Positions 5,666 through 7,968 of a stretch of DNA of 7,968 nucleotides are shown piece by piece. Every line of letters begins with the position of its first letter. Positions within the stretch are counted from its first letter, which is position 1. Position numbers and translations under genes: made by a program. Source of the DNA: Lysobacteraceae bacterium (GTDB taxonomy: Bacteria > Pseudomonadota > Gammaproteobacteria > Steroidobacterales > Steroidobacteraceae); assembly GCA_012516015.1 (NCBI GenBank), contig JAAYXG010000823.1:1-7968 (forward strand), written 5' to 3'. Under the pieces are notes generated by a model. That model saw nothing but the letters and a program-made list of their open reading frames with translations, made no database searches and had not been told where the DNA came from.

Positions 5666-6763
5666 CTAGTCGGGATAGTGCTGCGTTTCCAGGCAGAAGC
5701 CGTAGCGTTTGTTGTAGACGTTGCCGTTCTTGCCGGTGATCGAACCGTCCAGGAAATTGCCGCTGTAGAACTGCACGCCCGGCTCGGTCGTGTGCACTTC
5801 CATGACGCGCCCCGTCTTCGGATCCTCGACGCGGGCCGCGAGTTGGAGTCCGTCGCCGTCGCGGTTCAGCACGTAGTTGTGGTCGTACCCGCCGCCGAAC
5901 TTGATTTGCTCGTGGTCGGCATCGATGCGGGCCCCGATCGCGGTCTTCGTGCGGAAATCGAACGGTGTGCCTTCGACGCTCGCGAGCTCGCCCGTCGGAA
6001 TGAGCGTTCGATCGACGGGCGTGTAGCGATCCGCATTGATCGTGAGCTCGTGACCGAGCACGTCGCCCGAGCCGTCGCCGGCCAGGTTGAAGTAGGCATG
6101 CTGCGTGAGATTCACGACGGTCGGTTTGTCCGTCGTCGCGTGGTAATCGAAGATGAGCTCGTTCTTGTCGGTGAGCGTATACGTCACGCGCGCTTCGAGC
6201 GTGCCGGGAAAGCCTTGGTCGCCGTCCGGGCTCGTATGCGTGAGGACGAGCCCGCGCTCCCCCTCCCGCTCGAACGGCTCGGCCTGCCATACCACCTTGT
6301 CGAATCCGACCTCGCCGCCGTGCAGCGTGTTCGGGCCGTCGTTCGCGGGCAGCTTGTACGTCTTGCCGTCCAGCTCGAATTGCGCCTTCGCGATCCGATT
6401 GCCGTAACGACCGATGATCGCGCCGAAGTAGGGGCTGCTCTTCAGGTAGCCGTCGATGGAGTCGTAGCCGAGCGTCACGTCATCGATCTGCCCATCGCGG
6501 TCGGGCACCTTGAGCTCCGTGATGATGCCGCCATAATTCGTCACCTTCACTTCCATGCCGTTCGGGTTGCGCAGCGTGAACAGTTCGACGGCTGTGCCGT
6601 CGGGAAGGGTGCCGAATGATTCGCGGGACATAGTCGCCTCTGTGGCTGACGGTGGAGCATCCGAAGGTGCCGCGGCCTCGTTCGAGGCAGGTTTGCTGCA
6701 GCCTACGGTTGCAAGACAAAGTAGCGTGCTGAATGCAATAAAGCCCAGGCGATGCGGTTGCAT
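5666..6763 (-). CDS. galM: aldose 1-epimerase (galactose mutarotase), lipoprotein, truncated by TAG
   Basis: Interconverts alpha and beta anomers of aldoses such as galactose or glucose. The 365 codons begin at an ATG preceded by GGAGAG ten bases upstream; an ATG at 6799 would add 12 residues but spoils the signal peptide and has no ribosome-binding site. Residues 1-22 form a lipoprotein signal (lipobox TVGC, Cys22), followed by an Ala/Ser/Pro/Glu-rich linker to about 45, so the enzyme should be exported and lipid-anchored. Catalytic features are all present: GRYGNRIA (118-125), His148 in TLHGG, the proton donor His222 in NLTQHAYFNLAG, Asp294 in GGYDHNY, and the catalytic-base Glu359 in GFCLETQ. 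Translation stops at codon 366 (TAG), six residues after that Glu, and loses a conserved 28-residue tail that is still readable in frame downstream. The truncated protein may misfold because the final beta strands are missing; full length would be 394 residues. The gene is divergent from the YejM-like gene, with about 45 bp between them. Confidence 0.9.
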   Translation of the reverse strand: MQPHRLGFIAFSTLLCLATVGCSKPASNEAAAPSDAPPSATEATMSRESFGTLPDGTAVELFTLRNPNGMEVKVTNYGGIITELKVPDRDGQIDDVTLGYDSIDGYLKSSPYFGAIIGRYGNRIAKAQFELDGKTYKLPANDGPNTLHGGEVGFDKVVWQAEPFEREGERGLVLTHTSPDGDQGFPGTLEARVTYTLTDKNELIFDYHATTDKPTVVNLTQHAYFNLAGDGSGDVLGHELTINADRYTPVDRTLIPTGELASVEGTPFDFRTKTAIGARIDADHEQIKFGGGYDHNYVLNRDGDGLQLAARVEDPKTGRVMEVHTTEPGVQFYSGNFLDGSITGKNGNVYNKRYGFCLETQHYPD

Positions 6764-6797
6764 GTTCTTAAGTCTCTCCGAGGGCAAAATCCGCGAC

Positions 6798-6826
6798 ATG
6801 CTACATTAATGCGACCGATGACCCAA
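6798..6826 (-). promoter_or_regulatory. candidate sigma70 promoter for the epimerase
   Basis: On the minus strand TTGGGT (6826-6821) and TAGCAT (6803-6798) are separated by 17 bases, with 3 of 6 and 4 of 6 consensus matches. The start point would be near 6791, about 27 bases before the chosen ATG at 6763. The site overlaps the first codons of the divergent YejM-like gene. Weak but well placed. Confidence 0.25.
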
Positions 6827-7968
6827 CACTCTGCCACCGTCGCACGCCGCCAGCTCATACGCTGGTGGGGTTGGCTCATTCTGAGCACGGTCGTGCTCGC
6901 ATGCGTCGTCGCGATCCGCTATTTCACCGTCGCCGACCTCGACTATTCCGTCCCGCTGCTGTTCTTCCGCAGCGCCATGCTGATCTCGCATTTCGCGTTG
7001 CTGTCGCTGCTGCTCCTGCTGCCCATCTTATTGCTGCTCCTCGTGCTGCCGAAGCCGAAGGCGGTCATGCCGCTCGCTGTCTTCTATGTCGCACTGATCT
7101 TGTGCGCATTGCTCATCGATACGCAGGTCTACCATCTATATCGTTTCCACATCAACGCGGGCGTGATGAACCTGCTCTTCGGCGGAGCGGCGGCAGAGAC
7201 GTTTGTTTTCCCGCCCGATATGTATATGGAGGCGGCGTTCATCTTCTTGGGGGTCATGGCCATCGTCGCCGTGTTCGCGGCCGCCGCTTGGCGTTACGTG
7301 CGCCGCGGTCCGCCGCGGATCTCGGCGCGCGGGCCTGCGATTGCCTTGGTGGCGCTCTGCACGCTCGCATTTCACGGCGTGCACATCTGGGCGGATGCGC
7401 TTGCAAAGAGATCCGTCGTCGAACAGACGGAGATTCTCCCTTTCCGATACGCGGCGACCGCGAAACGAATGCTCCGGCGCTGGGGATTCGAGGTCCGTAC
7501 CGGCTCCAGCATGATGGCTTCGACCGACGACGACGGTCTTGCCTATCCGCTCTCGCCGCTCGCGTGCGAGAAGAACGAGCGCGCGCCCAACATCATCTTC
7601 ATCGTCGTCGATTCGTGGCGGTTCGACGCGATCGGTCCGGACGTCACGCCGAATCTGCATGCCTTCTCCGAACGGACCGTTCGCTTCGAGAATCACTACA
7701 GCGGCGGCAATGCGACCCGCATCGGCGTGTTCTCTCTCTTCTACGGCATCCCCGGCACCTATTGGCACCGCATGCTCGCCGAACAGCGCCGGCCTGTCTT
7801 CATCGAGCAGCTGCTGAAACACGATTACGAGATCGCGGTCCTGCGCAGCGCGCCTCTGTATAGCCCGGAGTTCGATCGAACGATCTTCGCCGGTATACCG
7901 AACGTTCGCATGCGCTCGGAAGGACGCCGGCCTTGGGAATGGGATCGCGATCTCACGAACGACTTCAG
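6809..7968 (+). CDS. yejM: YejM/LapC-like (DUF3413) inner-membrane pseudo-sulfatase, 3' incomplete
   Basis: Open for 386 codons to the window edge; the rest lies outside. In E. coli YejM (PbgA/LapC) controls LPS synthesis by restraining LapB-FtsH degradation of LpxC. Five N-terminal membrane segments are visible, about residues 18-38, 55-80, 85-104, 138-162 and 174-195. A linker with IWADA (193-197) and YPLSPL (246-251) follows, as in E. coli YejM from memory. The periplasmic alkaline-phosphatase/sulfatase-like domain begins at PNIIFIVVDSWRFDAIGP (260-277) and includes HYSGGNATRIGVFSLFYGIP (296-315), equivalent to the enterobacterial SSGNTT..GIFGLFYG. About 200 more residues would be expected. 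I use the first ATG (6809); a second ATG at 6818 is equally possible. Neither has a clear ribosome-binding site, and I find no good plus-strand promoter in the short divergent gap. A long open frame at 6865-7863 in another frame is a shadow of this gene. Confidence 0.88.
   Translation, partial: MRPMTQHSATVARRQLIRWWGWLILSTVVLACVVAIRYFTVADLDYSVPLLFFRSAMLISHFALLSLLLLLPILLLLLVLPKPKAVMPLAVFYVALILCALLIDTQVYHLYRFHINAGVMNLLFGGAAAETFVFPPDMYMEAAFIFLGVMAIVAVFAAAAWRYVRRGPPRISARGPAIALVALCTLAFHGVHIWADALAKRSVVEQTEILPFRYAATAKRMLRRWGFEVRTGSSMMASTDDDGLAYPLSPLACEKNERAPNIIFIVVDSWRFDAIGPDVTPNLHAFSERTVRFENHYSGGNATRIGVFSLFYGIPGTYWHRMLAEQRRPVFIEQLLKHDYEIAVLRSAPLYSPEFDRTIFAGIPNVRMRSEGRRPWEWDRDLTNDF

Noticed and set aside
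5297..5668. Stop-codon reassignment (TAA or TAG read as an amino acid)
   Set aside because: The hydrolase itself ends in TAA, the YihY-family gene in TAG and tex and DUF2959 in TGA, each at the expected family C-terminus. The two internal stops replace different residues (Tyr and Ser).
5225..6619. 464-codon plus-strand open frame running across the hydrolase start, the repeat gap and the epimerase
   Set aside because: It is antisense to two recognisable genes and crosses the repeat array. Its composition is typical of GC-rich antisense frames and no family motif is visible.
6865..7863. 332-codon plus-strand open frame with Arg/Ala/His-rich translation
   Set aside because: It lies inside the YejM-like gene in a different frame. 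The frame from 6809 gives membrane helices and recognisable sulfatase-fold motifs, and this one gives none.

Overview
The window is GC-rich chromosomal DNA, most likely from a gammaproteobacterium. The best evidence for that is the incomplete gene at the right edge, which encodes a YejM/DUF3413-type inner-membrane pseudo-sulfatase, together with a DUF2959 lipoprotein; I know both families mainly from Gammaproteobacteria. Codon use, the small A/S/P-rich lipoprotein linkers and the dispersed palindromic repeats recall Steroidobacter- or Xanthomonas-like soil and water bacteria, but I cannot place it to genus.

Layout, left to right. 32-2374 (-): tex, an RNA-binding transcription accessory protein, complete. 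2375-2562: gap with a candidate tex promoter and a perfect 21-bp inverted repeat that enters the 3' end of the next gene. 2563-3225 (-): DUF2959 lipoprotein. 3226-3438: divergent gap carrying a composite repeat built of GCGGAGAC octamers. 3439-4419 (+): YihY/BrkB-family membrane protein. 4420-4600: convergent gap carrying the same composite repeat in opposite orientation plus a long imperfect hairpin. 4601-5404 (-): membrane-anchored alpha/beta hydrolase, split by an in-frame TAA. 5405-5578: gap holding a five-copy heptamer tandem and two G/C palindromes. 5579-6763 (-): lipoprotein aldose 1-epimerase, cut short by an in-frame TAG 28 codons before its natural end. 6809-7968 (+): YejM-like protein, running off the window.

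The genes do not form an obvious pathway. Four of the six encode envelope proteins: two lipoproteins and two polytopic inner-membrane proteins. The hydrolase would be a fifth if its N-terminal anchor were translated. I find no phage genes, transposase, CRISPR array, tRNA or rRNA.

The most noteworthy content is (1) two neighbouring genes, each broken by a single nonsense codon with the reading frame and family motifs intact on both sides, the two breaks lying on either side of a repeat cluster; and (2) several families of short-period (7-8 bp) or palindromic repeats occupying the intergenic gaps, one of which flanks the YihY gene as inverted copies and another of which supplies the last codons and stop of the DUF2959 gene.
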